64,000 nucleotides of DNA from Terriglobus sp. TAA 43 (GTDB lineage Bacteria > Acidobacteriota > Terriglobia > Terriglobales > Acidobacteriaceae): assembly GCF_000800015.1 (NCBI RefSeq), contig NZ_JUGR01000001.1:2046001-2110000 (forward strand), given 5' to 3'. The notes beneath the pieces are model-generated. The model made no database searches and was not told the DNA's origin. It saw nothing but the letters and a program-made list of their open reading frames with translations. The translations under genes and the position numbers were made by a program. Below are positions 44,663 through 53,231 of the stretch, one piece after another. Every line of letters begins with the position of its first letter. Within the stretch, counting starts at the first letter, position 1.

Positions 44663-45907
44663 TCAGAGAGCAAACCCCACCGCAGATTTCACCTTATTCC
44701 AGACCCACGTGGGAACCGTACTACGCATCATGTGATTGCGAAGCTGTTCATAGGTGGATGCGCCCATGCTGTAACCAATGATCAAACGCAGCAGCTCAGG
44801 ATCTTCTTTCGCCTTGCGCACCAGAGCATCCATGCGCCCACTACCGTTGAACAGACGATGCTGAATATCCACGGAATGCAAAAGGTCGTCACCAATCTCC
44901 TGCCTCCACGCCTTCTCATAAGCTGACAGCACTTGCTCGTCATACTGTTTTGCCCGAATCGCGTTCAGTGCCGTATCCGCTGCAAGCGCACCGCTGGTCA
45001 TCGCATAGAAGATACCCTCTGCAGTAAACGCATTCACAAATCCACCCGCGTCCCCTGCAAGCAACACACGGTCTGTATAGGTCTTTGCGAGCGGCCCACT
45101 GACAGGAATAGGGAACGCCTTGTAGCCATTACGATTCGTCTCCCCGGTCACGTCACCATGCTGCTTCAACGTCTCCACCCACTGCGCATGATGCTCCGCG
45201 CCCTTGCCACGCAGCTCCTTCAGGTACCAGTCCAGCTTGCATCCAAAACCAAGGTTCAGATGATGCGTCTTGGGAAAGATATATCCGTAACCAAAGGTCT
45301 CTGTCAGTGTCAGAAAAAGATAGATGGCATCCCGATCCTTCACATCCAACCGCGAATAATCCGTCTCCTCCATCATGTCCACGGCATATTCCTTATGCGC
45401 CGCTTCACTGCGAAGTCCCGTATGCCGCGCGATAACAGAGTTCGCAGAGTCCGCACCGATAATCATTGGCGCGGTGATGATCTCGCCTTCCGTCGTGTCC
45501 AACTCCACATGCGTTGGCTTCACTTCGCATTTGCGAATCATCGTTCCCAACCGCACGGTGCATACAGATGCTGCAAGTTTGAAGAGTGCCTCATCAAACT
45601 GCCAGCGACGCACAAGATACAGAATTGGCTCGCCCTGCTGATAGGTCACACGCGTTCCATCCGGTGACTCCAGATGCACGCGACTCACAGGATTGACCGG
45701 CACTTCACCTGCATCGAAGAAATCGCGCACATAGGGAAAACGATCCAACAATCGCGCGGAAAGTCCACCACCACACGGCTTTTCACGTGGAAATTCCGTA
45801 GCCTTATCGATGAGCAGAACCTTAGCCCCAGCCTTACCCAACTTATAGGCAGCCGTTGAACCAGCGGGGCCACCACCGACAACGATGACGTCAAATGGAG
45901 TACTCAT
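44663..45907 (-). CDS. Geranylgeranyl reductase-family flavoprotein
   Basis: 414 residues from ATG 45907; the frame extends further upstream without a good start. FAD-binding MSTPFDVIVVGGGPAGSTAAYKL is followed by PREKPCGGGLSARLL, the PxxxCxGG motif of digeranylgeranylglycerophospholipid/geranylgeranyl reductases. LLAGDAGGFVNAFTAEGIFYAM is the second FAD motif. Reduces isoprenoid double bonds, for example menaquinone or lipid side chains; exact substrate is unknown. Its start region lies 69 bp from the divergent serine hydrolase start at 45976. Confidence 0.88.
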   Translation of the reverse strand: MSTPFDVIVVGGGPAGSTAAYKLGKAGAKVLLIDKATEFPREKPCGGGLSARLLDRFPYVRDFFDAGEVPVNPVSRVHLESPDGTRVTYQQGEPILYLVRRWQFDEALFKLAASVCTVRLGTMIRKCEVKPTHVELDTTEGEIITAPMIIGADSANSVIARHTGLRSEAAHKEYAVDMMEETDYSRLDVKDRDAIYLFLTLTETFGYGYIFPKTHHLNLGFGCKLDWYLKELRGKGAEHHAQWVETLKQHGDVTGETNRNGYKAFPIPVSGPLAKTYTDRVLLAGDAGGFVNAFTAEGIFYAMTSGALAADTALNAIRAKQYDEQVLSAYEKAWRQEIGDDLLHSVDIQHRLFNGSGRMDALVRKAKEDPELLRLIIGYSMGASTYEQLRNHMMRSTVPTWVWNKVKSAVGFAL

Positions 45908-45975
45908 GGCAGGTGTCCATTGTGCCACCATCCTTGGACTACACTGCGAATATCTGTAATGCAGGAGATGCCGCC

Positions 45976-47439
45976 TTGCGAATCCTTCCAGCTTTTGCAC
46001 TTTCCGTTGTGCTGACAGCCCCTACCCTCCTGCACGCCCAGAAGCTCAACGATGCCGACCGGACAAAGATTGAATCGGCCATGACGAAGGTCATGGACGA
46101 CACCGGAACGCCGAGCATCTCCCTCGGCATTGCTCGTGGTGGCAACGTGATTTACACCAAGGCCTTTGGTTATGCCGTACTGGAAGAGCGGGGAGCACAC
46201 CACCAGGCCGCCGTTCCAGCAGATGCTGCCATGGCGTATCCCATCGGCTCCATCTCCAAGCAGTTCACCGCCGCATGCATTCTGCTACTACAGGAGCGTG
46301 GCAAGCTGAAGCTCGACGATCCCGTCAGCAAGTGGTTTCCCGACTTCTCGGGAGCCAACAAAGTCACCATCCGCAACCTCATGACACACACCAGCGGCTA
46401 TAGCGACTACGCTCCGCAGGACTACACCATTCCAGCGTGGACCAAGCCAGTCAAAAGCGAAACGCTGATACGCGAATGGGCCACGAAGCCGCTCGACTTT
46501 GAACCGGGAACACAGTGGCAGTACAGCAACACCAACTTCCAACTGGCCGCGCTGATCATTGAAAAAGTCAGCGGCCAAAAATTCCATGACTTCCTCTGGG
46601 CAAATGTCATCACACCGTTGAAGCTGAAAGGCGTTCTGGATCTGGACACCGACCGAGCCAAGCTGCAGGTGCGCGGCTACGAGCGCCACGCGATGGGGCC
46701 GCTGCGTCCCGCCATTCTGGAGTCGCCCGGCTGGTACACAGGCGACGGCGGATTGGCAATGCCCGTAGCCACTCTGCTCCAGTGGGACGAGAGCATTGTG
46801 CATCGCACACTGCTGAAGCCCGCAAGCTACGACGAGATGATCAAGCCCTACCTGTTGAAAGATGGAACCGACTCGCACTATGGGCTGGGTGTGACCTCAC
46901 AGGTACGCAATGGCAAGCGCATCGTGTCGCATTCCGGTGAAGTAGGCGGCTTTGTTTCCAACAACGTCATCGACGTAGATGACGACATAGCCTTTGCAGC
47001 GCTCACCAACGTCGAAGGCCCCGGAGCAGCCCCGGCAACAAGCGCTCTTGTGCCCACCCTGTTGCCGTCGCTGGTAAACGCGGCTCCGAACAAGGCCACA
47101 CCAAAACCGGAAGAAGCCACCGCGCCCGCAGAACCCATCTACGACAAGGCCCATGCAGAACAGGTAAAGACAATTCTGCTCGGCTTGCAGAAGGGGACGC
47201 TGGATCGTAACCTGTTCACCACCGACGCCAACTTCTATTTCAACGAAACGACGATCGGGGACTTTAAATCCAGCCTTCAACCGCTCGGCACTTTGCAGAC
47301 CGTAACCCAAACGTCAGAAAAACTACGTGGTGGCATGATCTTCCGGACTTACGATGCAGAGTTCGCGGGCAAAACCCTCGACGTAACTACTTACACGCAA
47401 AACGACGGCAAGCTGGAACAGTTCCTGGTAGAACCGTAA
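45976..47439 (+). CDS. Secreted serine beta-lactamase-family hydrolase
   Basis: 487 residues from a TTG start with GGAG eight bases upstream. The start gives a proper signal peptide (RILPAFALSVVLTAPTLLHAQ); the frame upstream has no such feature. SxxK is seen in YPIGSISKQFTAA, YxN in WQYSNTNFQLAA. The class C/DD-peptidase-like fold covers ~25-370 and a ~110-residue C-terminal domain follows a Pro/Ala linker. May be a peptidase or esterase rather than a true beta-lactamase. Confidence 0.88.
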   Translation: MRILPAFALSVVLTAPTLLHAQKLNDADRTKIESAMTKVMDDTGTPSISLGIARGGNVIYTKAFGYAVLEERGAHHQAAVPADAAMAYPIGSISKQFTAACILLLQERGKLKLDDPVSKWFPDFSGANKVTIRNLMTHTSGYSDYAPQDYTIPAWTKPVKSETLIREWATKPLDFEPGTQWQYSNTNFQLAALIIEKVSGQKFHDFLWANVITPLKLKGVLDLDTDRAKLQVRGYERHAMGPLRPAILESPGWYTGDGGLAMPVATLLQWDESIVHRTLLKPASYDEMIKPYLLKDGTDSHYGLGVTSQVRNGKRIVSHSGEVGGFVSNNVIDVDDDIAFAALTNVEGPGAAPATSALVPTLLPSLVNAAPNKATPKPEEATAPAEPIYDKAHAEQVKTILLGLQKGTLDRNLFTTDANFYFNETTIGDFKSSLQPLGTLQTVTQTSEKLRGGMIFRTYDAEFAGKTLDVTTYTQNDGKLEQFLVEP

Positions 47440-47476
47440 AGCCTGTCCCGCGCGTCCAATCACTGTGAGGTTCGCC

Positions 47477-48145
47477 ATGCACCGATTCTTCCGTGTTGTC
47501 CTTGCCGCGGCTCTTCTCTCCGTCACGATTGCCTGCTTCGCGGTAGATCGCGGCACCTTTCCCGTGCCGAAGGTCGACGCAGCAAAGGCTCCCGGCAAGC
47601 TGCAGACAGCAGTATTTGCAGGCGGCTGCTTCTGGGGAACGCAGGCCGTATTTGAACGCGTGAAGGGCGTCAAGAAAACAGTCGTGGGCTATGCCGGCGG
47701 CAAGGCATCTACAGCGACTTACGATCAGGTGACAACAGAGACCACCGGCCACGCTGAAAGCGTTGAGGTGCAGTACGATCCGTCTGTGATCACCTACGGC
47801 GAACTGTTACGCATCTTCTTCTCCGTAGCGCATGACCCAACGCAGCTCAACCGCCAGGGTCCAGACGTTGGCACGTCCTATCGCTCCGCCATCTTCTTCA
47901 TGACGCCGGAGCAACAACAGATCGCGCAAGCCTACATTGCGCAACTGGACGCAGCGCACATCTTCAAGTCAAAGATCGTCACCGAAGTCGCCCCCCTGAA
48001 GGGCTTCTATCGCGGCGAGGATTACCACCAGGACTACGCTCTGAAGAATCCCGATAACCCGTACATCCTCGTATGCGACCGCCCAAAGATCAGCGCGTTG
48101 AAGAAGCAATACCCAGACCTGTTCGTGGAGTACCACGGTCAGTAA
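47477..48145 (+). CDS. msrA: Peptide-methionine (S)-S-oxide reductase, exported
   Basis: 222 residues from ATG 47477 (GAGG eight bases upstream). The signal-peptide-like start (RFFRVVLAAALLSVTIACFA) has a Cys that could make it a lipoprotein. MsrA catalytic motif FAGGCFWGTQAVFERVKGV; GYAGG, HAESVEVQYDP, and the family end YHQDYALKNP with downstream C (ILVCDRPK) complete it. Repairs oxidised methionine outside the cytosol. 37 bp after the serine hydrolase. Confidence 0.94.
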   Translation: MHRFFRVVLAAALLSVTIACFAVDRGTFPVPKVDAAKAPGKLQTAVFAGGCFWGTQAVFERVKGVKKTVVGYAGGKASTATYDQVTTETTGHAESVEVQYDPSVITYGELLRIFFSVAHDPTQLNRQGPDVGTSYRSAIFFMTPEQQQIAQAYIAQLDAAHIFKSKIVTEVAPLKGFYRGEDYHQDYALKNPDNPYILVCDRPKISALKKQYPDLFVEYHGQ

Positions 48146-48262
48146 ACGCCACCGCTGACCGTAGAGTCATTTTCTTTAGTCGCACATGCATCGACGGTGA
48201 TAGGCTCTTTCCCACACCATGCGAGCCACGTTTTCTGGGGCCGTGGAGGGAGCCTGCCGTTG

Positions 48263-50026
48263 ATGCGTTTCGTTGCCCTGTTTGCCTGCCTGATCGTCCC
48301 TGCCGCAGCACTTGCCCAAAATAACGCCGTCCCCACGCTGCGAACCGATGTGCGCCTGACCACGGTGGACGTCATTGTTACCGATAAAAAGGGTACCCCC
48401 GTACGCGGGTTGAAGGCAGACGACTTTTCCGTCCTCGAAAACAAACAGCCGCAGACAATTCGCAACTTCGAAGAGCACCTTGGCAATACACCCACCGTCT
48501 ATGACCCTCCACCGCCCGGCGTTTTTACGAATGCCACCGTAGCGCGCGGCGGCGTGAGCAACGTCATTCTGATCGACTTCCTGAACACTCCACCAACGGA
48601 TCAGCGTTACCTTCGCGATCAGCTCGTAAAGTTTCTGGCATCAGAGAAACCCGGCACGCAAACTGCAATCTTCACCATGAATTCATCCGTGCATTTGTTG
48701 CAGGACTTCACATCCGATCCCAACCTATTAAAACTAGCGGCTCTTCGCTTGGGCACCAGGTTCTCCAGTTACACGCAGTTGCTTCAGAGGGGCCCGGATT
48801 CACGGATGCAATCGCTGGAAACCTTGTATGAAGGTTCTAACAGTACGGTGCAACAGCAGATCAGCGCGCTCATGCAGTCACTTGCTGAATACACCGCGCT
48901 GGAGCAGATGCAGTTTCAACGACTCAAATCATTGGACACGATGAGCTGTCTGCACGATGTGGCGAGATATCTCAGCGGTGTGAATGGACGTAAAAATCTG
49001 GTCTGGATCTCAGGTGGCTTTCCCATTTACATCATGAAGGATCCGGAGACGACCACGTCGCCATTTCAAGGGACGGAGGTTCTCGATCACGAAATGCGTG
49101 ACCTGCAAAATGCCCTCGCCTCAAACCAGATTGCGTTGTATCCCGTAGATCCGCGCGGCCTCCCTGTCCCGCCGTCAGCTCTTCCCTCCGAAGGGGGTAG
49201 CACGGGCGACCTAGGAGCACAGCAGCGCATGAATGCCAGCAGTGCCTTCTCCCCGCAGGACAAGGGGTACTACAACGATCAGCATCAGGAACACAGCATC
49301 ATGGAGGAACTCGCCGATGCCACCGGCGGCAGGGCCTACTTCAACACCAATGACATCAGTGGCGCTCTCAGCGAAGCTTCAGCCGACGGATCGCAGTTCT
49401 ATACGCTGACGTACACGCCGCCCGCTTCGGCCAAATCTGGCCAGTTTCGCGACATTGACGTTACAGTCAAGGGCAAAAACTTGCGCCTGCGTTACCGCAA
49501 GGGCTATTACTCACTGGGGCCATCGAAAAATGAACTGACTCCGCTGAATACGAAGAAGACTTCGTTCAATATGCAAGCCATGGCGCCGCAAAGCAGCGAG
49601 GTACTGTTTCAGGTTGAGGTTTCCAAACCTGCCTCAGAAACAGTGAAGGCCCAAATCATTGGCGCCCCCGTCTTTGAAGCGTTACCTCATGGCACGTATC
49701 AATTAAATACTTTGGTGGACTTCTCCACCTTGCAGTTCTCACCCGACGCTGATGGCAAAATGCATGGCGTGGTGGATGTCGCCACCGTCATCTATGACAA
49801 GAACGGTAAAGTGCTGGATTCGCGCAACGACCGCGCCACGCTTGCCTTGGACGCCACACGCTATCAGGCGATGATGAAAAGCGGCATGCGCTATCACCAG
49901 ACTGTTGCCATACCAGACAAGGGCGATGGCTACGTTCGCGTTGCCATACACGACGCCATGACCGACAAGTTAGGCACAGTGCAGATGGCGATGGATGCCA
50001 TACGCACCTCGGCAAAGCCCCATTAA
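48263..50026 (+). CDS. Secreted VWFA-related protein
   Basis: 587 residues from ATG 48263, with a GGAGGG twelve bases upstream. Signal peptide MRFVALFACLIVPAAALAQ. TDVRLTTVDVIVTDKKGTPVRGL is a short beta-domain seen before VWA domains in acidobacterial 'VWFA-related' proteins. The VWA part (about 110-320) has VILIDFLNTPPTDQRYLRDQ in place of a canonical DxSxS. GRKNLVWISGGF and LADATGGRAYFNTNDI follow, then a ~180-residue C-terminal beta-domain. Role is unknown; common in this phylum. Confidence 0.88.
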   Translation: MRFVALFACLIVPAAALAQNNAVPTLRTDVRLTTVDVIVTDKKGTPVRGLKADDFSVLENKQPQTIRNFEEHLGNTPTVYDPPPPGVFTNATVARGGVSNVILIDFLNTPPTDQRYLRDQLVKFLASEKPGTQTAIFTMNSSVHLLQDFTSDPNLLKLAALRLGTRFSSYTQLLQRGPDSRMQSLETLYEGSNSTVQQQISALMQSLAEYTALEQMQFQRLKSLDTMSCLHDVARYLSGVNGRKNLVWISGGFPIYIMKDPETTTSPFQGTEVLDHEMRDLQNALASNQIALYPVDPRGLPVPPSALPSEGGSTGDLGAQQRMNASSAFSPQDKGYYNDQHQEHSIMEELADATGGRAYFNTNDISGALSEASADGSQFYTLTYTPPASAKSGQFRDIDVTVKGKNLRLRYRKGYYSLGPSKNELTPLNTKKTSFNMQAMAPQSSEVLFQVEVSKPASETVKAQIIGAPVFEALPHGTYQLNTLVDFSTLQFSPDADGKMHGVVDVATVIYDKNGKVLDSRNDRATLALDATRYQAMMKSGMRYHQTVAIPDKGDGYVRVAIHDAMTDKLGTVQMAMDAIRTSAKPH

Positions 50027-50044
50027 TTGGCCGCTATCGCAACG

Positions 50045-50914
50045 TTAGTGAGCCAGCCAGTAAGGCTCGCCTGCGGGGATGAAATCCACGCGCAGGCCGG
50101 GCATGGTTTTGCGTAACCAGTTCGCAAAGTTATCCATTCCAGGTTCTTCACTGGTGTAGTGCCCCATCAGGATCAGCGCCTTGTGACGTCCCTGCTGCTG
50201 AGCATCCCACGCATACGAAATCGTCTCCCACTCCGGAATCTCGCCGCCCACCAGCACTTCCACGTCATCGCGTTCCAGCACTTTAATCTGGCGCTCCGCA
50301 CCGGGCGCGCCGGGCGCATACGCAATCTTCGTCACCACCAACTTTGGGTCACCAATCACACGCACAATCTTCGCGCCGGTCGCTTTCCGTAACTGCTCGG
50401 CCAGTGCTGCAACGGTCACAGGCTTGGCCGTATACAGCATCGGAGCGCCAGGTTCTCGATGAGCCTCGGCCCAACCCGCCTTCGCCTTCCAGCCCTCCAT
50501 GATGAAGTCCGGCTGATGCGCGTGCGCCCCATCATGCCAGCGGAAGACCACCAGTTTGTGATCTGCAATGTACTTCAGCTTCTCGGCGAGTACCGGATCG
50601 TTCGGATACAGATCCGTTTTATCCAGATGGTTATAGAAGCTCGGCTCGTGCGTGACGATCAGGTTGTCGCCCGCAGCAACTGCCTTGCGCAACACATCCA
50701 TCGTGGGTGAGATCGTCGTCGCGATTCCGGTAACCACTGTCTGCGGATCACCTGCCTTAATCGTGTCCACCGTGTTCGGCCCCGGTACAATCCCGGCAGC
50801 CTCACGCATCTTCGCAATCAACTGTTCCGCAGTCAGCGCCTGCTGTGCAGAGATACCAGTAGTAGCCAGCAACAAGGCCGCCACCAACCATGATCGTTTT
50901 CCAAGTGAATGCAT
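50045..50914 (-). CDS. Exported Nif3-like dinuclear-metal protein
   Basis: 289 residues from ATG 50914 (GGAGAGG seven bases upstream), starting with a signal peptide (HSLGKRSWLVAALLLATTGISA). The fold matches NIF3/YbgI: TGIATTISPTMDVLRKAVAAGDNLIVTHEPSFYN with the H-E pair, FRWHDGAHAH and the C-terminal ILMGHYTSEEPGM with H and E metal ligands. NIF3 proteins are usually cytosolic; the signal peptide is unusual and resembles other exported 'cytosolic' enzymes in this window. Confidence 0.85.
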   Translation of the reverse strand: MHSLGKRSWLVAALLLATTGISAQQALTAEQLIAKMREAAGIVPGPNTVDTIKAGDPQTVVTGIATTISPTMDVLRKAVAAGDNLIVTHEPSFYNHLDKTDLYPNDPVLAEKLKYIADHKLVVFRWHDGAHAHQPDFIMEGWKAKAGWAEAHREPGAPMLYTAKPVTVAALAEQLRKATGAKIVRVIGDPKLVVTKIAYAPGAPGAERQIKVLERDDVEVLVGGEIPEWETISYAWDAQQQGRHKALILMGHYTSEEPGMDNFANWLRKTMPGLRVDFIPAGEPYWLAH

Positions 50915-50945
50915 CGGCACGCCTCTCCCTTATCCCGGCAGCATG

Positions 50946-51671
50946 TTACTGCATACGCTGCATCGCCTTCAGGTACGCTTCGTTTTCTGCTTTGTAGATC
51001 GTCTGCAGATCACGCTCTCCATGCACAGCTTGTTCCGCAATGGCGTGAATCGTGGCAAAGTTAAGCGCAATGCTACGGGCCTGATTCTGCTGCGCCGCCA
51101 ATGCTGCCATGTAACGTCGCACATCATCTGGCGTCGCGTCCTTCCATGTATTCGCAGCAGCACCCGGCGTACCGAAGCGCGCGGTGAATTCATTCAGACT
51201 GCTACCCGCCACATCCAGCACGTTAAACGACGCCGTCAGATTCTGGATCGGACCATCCACTTCCGAAAAGACACGAATCTCATCTTCAGACAACAGCGCC
51301 AACCGACCGCTTGCCTTAGCGGCTTGATAGGAAGGATCGTTCGGCTGATCCCAGTCTGCAACACCCGGCACCTCTGGCAATGCGGGGATCGCAGTGTGAT
51401 GCAGAAACGCATCCTGCGTCTGCCGAATCACACGAGCGTCCCGCGCCACCATGGCCTCGTAATATCGCTGCGCACCTTCCGCATTCGTCACAGCGATCTC
51501 CAGATCACGTTGCATGCCTTCACGCACTTCATGCCGCTGGTGCTGACGATGCATCCATTCCGCAGTCTGCTCCAGGGCAATGGCAACCAGCAGCCCCAAC
51601 ACCACGATGCCCATATGAATAAAGAACTGTCGCCAGGTCATCACCGGCTCTTCCGGTACGTGCACTTCCAT
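50946..51671 (-). CDS. Single-pass membrane protein, hypothetical
   Basis: 241 residues. Short cytosolic N-terminus, then one membrane helix (~14-34: FFIHMGIVVLGLLVAIALEQ) and a long helical periplasmic part (~35-241). AAGGAG lies ten bases before the ATG. No family is recognised; 'WMHRQHQRHEVREGMQRDLE' and later helices suggest a coiled domain. It is the first gene of a pair with the Nif3-like gene (32 bp apart, same strand). Confidence 0.7.
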   Translation of the reverse strand: MEVHVPEEPVMTWRQFFIHMGIVVLGLLVAIALEQTAEWMHRQHQRHEVREGMQRDLEIAVTNAEGAQRYYEAMVARDARVIRQTQDAFLHHTAIPALPEVPGVADWDQPNDPSYQAAKASGRLALLSEDEIRVFSEVDGPIQNLTASFNVLDVAGSSLNEFTARFGTPGAAANTWKDATPDDVRRYMAALAAQQNQARSIALNFATIHAIAEQAVHGERDLQTIYKAENEAYLKAMQRMQ

Positions 51672-51752
51672 TTACTTACGGGCTCCTTAAAGCAGGTGTT
51701 CAAGGAACACCATACCCGAATCCGAGCTCGCATTCCCTGCGTCGAATGAGGT

Positions 51753-52058
51753 ATGGATCAGTACCGTTACAAACTGACGTTGGAACGCGTAGCAGGCAAA
51801 GACGGCGTGGTACGTGGAAACGCCGACGACAAAATCACCTTTGAGGCCTACAACCACGACGATCTGTTCAACATCCTCGAACGCCAGAAAGCGAAAGGCC
51901 TATGGGATGACGACACAGCAGCCCAACTCGCCATCGGCTTCAAAATGTTCGCAGAGGTCGCACTGCATCACCGCAATGATCCCCTCTTCGAGCCACTAAT
52001 GCCGCACATCAAAGAGTTCATCGGACGCCTGAAAGCACTGCCTTCAAACTCGCAGTAA
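51753..52058 (+). CDS. DUF3861 protein
   Basis: 101 residues. MDQYRYKLTLERVAGKDG and FEAYNHDDLFNILERQK match the DUF3861 family, as does FKMFAEVALHHRNDPLFEPL. GAGG precedes the start. Function is unknown; short cytosolic protein. Followed by its terminator and a displaced copy of the acnA 3' end. Confidence 0.85.
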   Translation: MDQYRYKLTLERVAGKDGVVRGNADDKITFEAYNHDDLFNILERQKAKGLWDDDTAAQLAIGFKMFAEVALHHRNDPLFEPLMPHIKEFIGRLKALPSNSQ

Positions 52059-52061
52059 CAA

Positions 52062-52089
52062 CAGAGGCCCGGAGCAATCCGGGCCTCTG
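52062..52089 (+). terminator. Terminator after the DUF3861 gene
   Basis: CAGAGGCCCGG (52062-52072) pairs with CCGGGCCTCTG (52079-52089) around AGCAAT; a short T-rich stretch (TTGTTGCGATTTTT) follows further on. Confidence 0.8.
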
Positions 52090-52111
52090 CATGTTGTTGC
52101 GATTTTTCCGT

Positions 52112-52183
52112 TACGCCTTGCCAGCCAACTGACGCAGCACATACTGCAGAATGCCGCCGTGCTGGTAGTACAGGATCTCCTGC
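52112..52183. repeat. Duplicate of the acnA 3' end, outer copy
   Basis: 72 bp that on the minus strand encode the last 23 residues of aconitase plus stop ([10 protein letters not shown] to LAGKA). It matches 53233-53304 at 69 of 72 positions. It lies 16 bp from the stop of the protease gene. The upstream acnA sequence is absent, so this copy is an orphan tail. Confidence 0.9.
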
Positions 52184-52199
52184 AGAATATATTGCACCT

Positions 52200-53108
52200 T
52201 TAACGATCAATCAGCTCGTAGATGAAATCTGTGGGTACGGCTATGGCATAGCCTGAGTTTGTCAGAATTTGAACACCCACAGTTTGTGAACCGGCTGTAT
52301 TAGCAAACGGTACATACTGGCTCACCACTCCAATAAGGTTGAACGAGTAGCCAAGCCCTTGGTGGTCAATCTCAAAGACCGGGCCTCCACTGTTTCCGAA
52401 GAATACTTGGCAGTCAAGCACAAGACTCTTATTTGCCGCGTTCGTTCCTGCAAGTGCTCCTCTACGGACGAGCGGTCTAGCGTAGTCGATCTGCTTTAAA
52501 TCTGCCAGACCAATCGAAGATGGATAGCCCATTACAACAATATCGTTTCCAATCAGAGTCTCCGAGAGACGCTTCGTATTTTCGGCAGACACTCCAAGAA
52601 GCCCCTTCCTCGATGCCTTTTGAAGCGTTACACCAGGGACACCTACAGCCTTGAGTGCAGTCGGGCCTATCGTCAGATTCTGCTTTCGCTCTTCATCAGA
52701 GTATGGGACTAACTGCGCGACTTTCACAATCGCCACATCTTGGCTGCGGTGATACTTAGCAACTGCTGTTTGAACCACTGCATCGAGGTCGATCTTGAAA
52801 ACGTTAGCTGATGTATCACTTGGATCTTGCGAATATGACGTCAAGGTCAACTCGTGTGCTATTGGCTCAAAGTCAGCCGACAGCCCACCCGCTGGGAGAT
52901 GCTTCGGCTTGAAGAGAACGTGACGTGCACTCACTAAATAAACTGCATCGTGGTAAGAAAAGAAAAAGCCAGACCCAGACCCTTCGGAGTCCTCGATCAG
53001 AACGGCGCTCGCTAAATTGTCGCTAGGAAACGATCGTTGTTGATCTTGCCCAAGGCCCCAACGGGTAGAAGAGATAACCAAGACAAAAGCCATGAGCATA
53101 CGCTTCAA
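52200..53108 (-). CDS. Secreted trypsin-like serine protease, inserted gene
   Basis: 302 residues from a TTG at 53108 five bases after GGAGG; ATGs downstream are possible. Signal peptide (KRMLMAFVLVISSTRWGLGQ). The catalytic triad is complete: H63 in VSARHVLF, D124 in SQDVAIVKV and S240 in FFGNSGGPVFE. The fold is chymotrypsin-like, of the trypsin-2/DegP type, without a PDZ domain. Base composition is near 50% GC, lower than acnA and DUF3861. It fills nearly all the space between two copies of the acnA 3' end, which marks it as an insertion. Confidence 0.85.
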   Translation of the reverse strand: MKRMLMAFVLVISSTRWGLGQDQQRSFPSDNLASAVLIEDSEGSGSGFFFSYHDAVYLVSARHVLFKPKHLPAGGLSADFEPIAHELTLTSYSQDPSDTSANVFKIDLDAVVQTAVAKYHRSQDVAIVKVAQLVPYSDEERKQNLTIGPTALKAVGVPGVTLQKASRKGLLGVSAENTKRLSETLIGNDIVVMGYPSSIGLADLKQIDYARPLVRRGALAGTNAANKSLVLDCQVFFGNSGGPVFEIDHQGLGYSFNLIGVVSQYVPFANTAGSQTVGVQILTNSGYAIAVPTDFIYELIDR

Positions 53109-53231
53109 AGGACACCTCCGAGAACTCCTCAAATCTCGAGAACATTCGCGGGAGAAGATGCGGATGACTGGTCCGCACCTTGTCTTTCCTGATTTTCAAC
53201 AGCTTTACAGGAAATTCCACCGCAAGAACGT

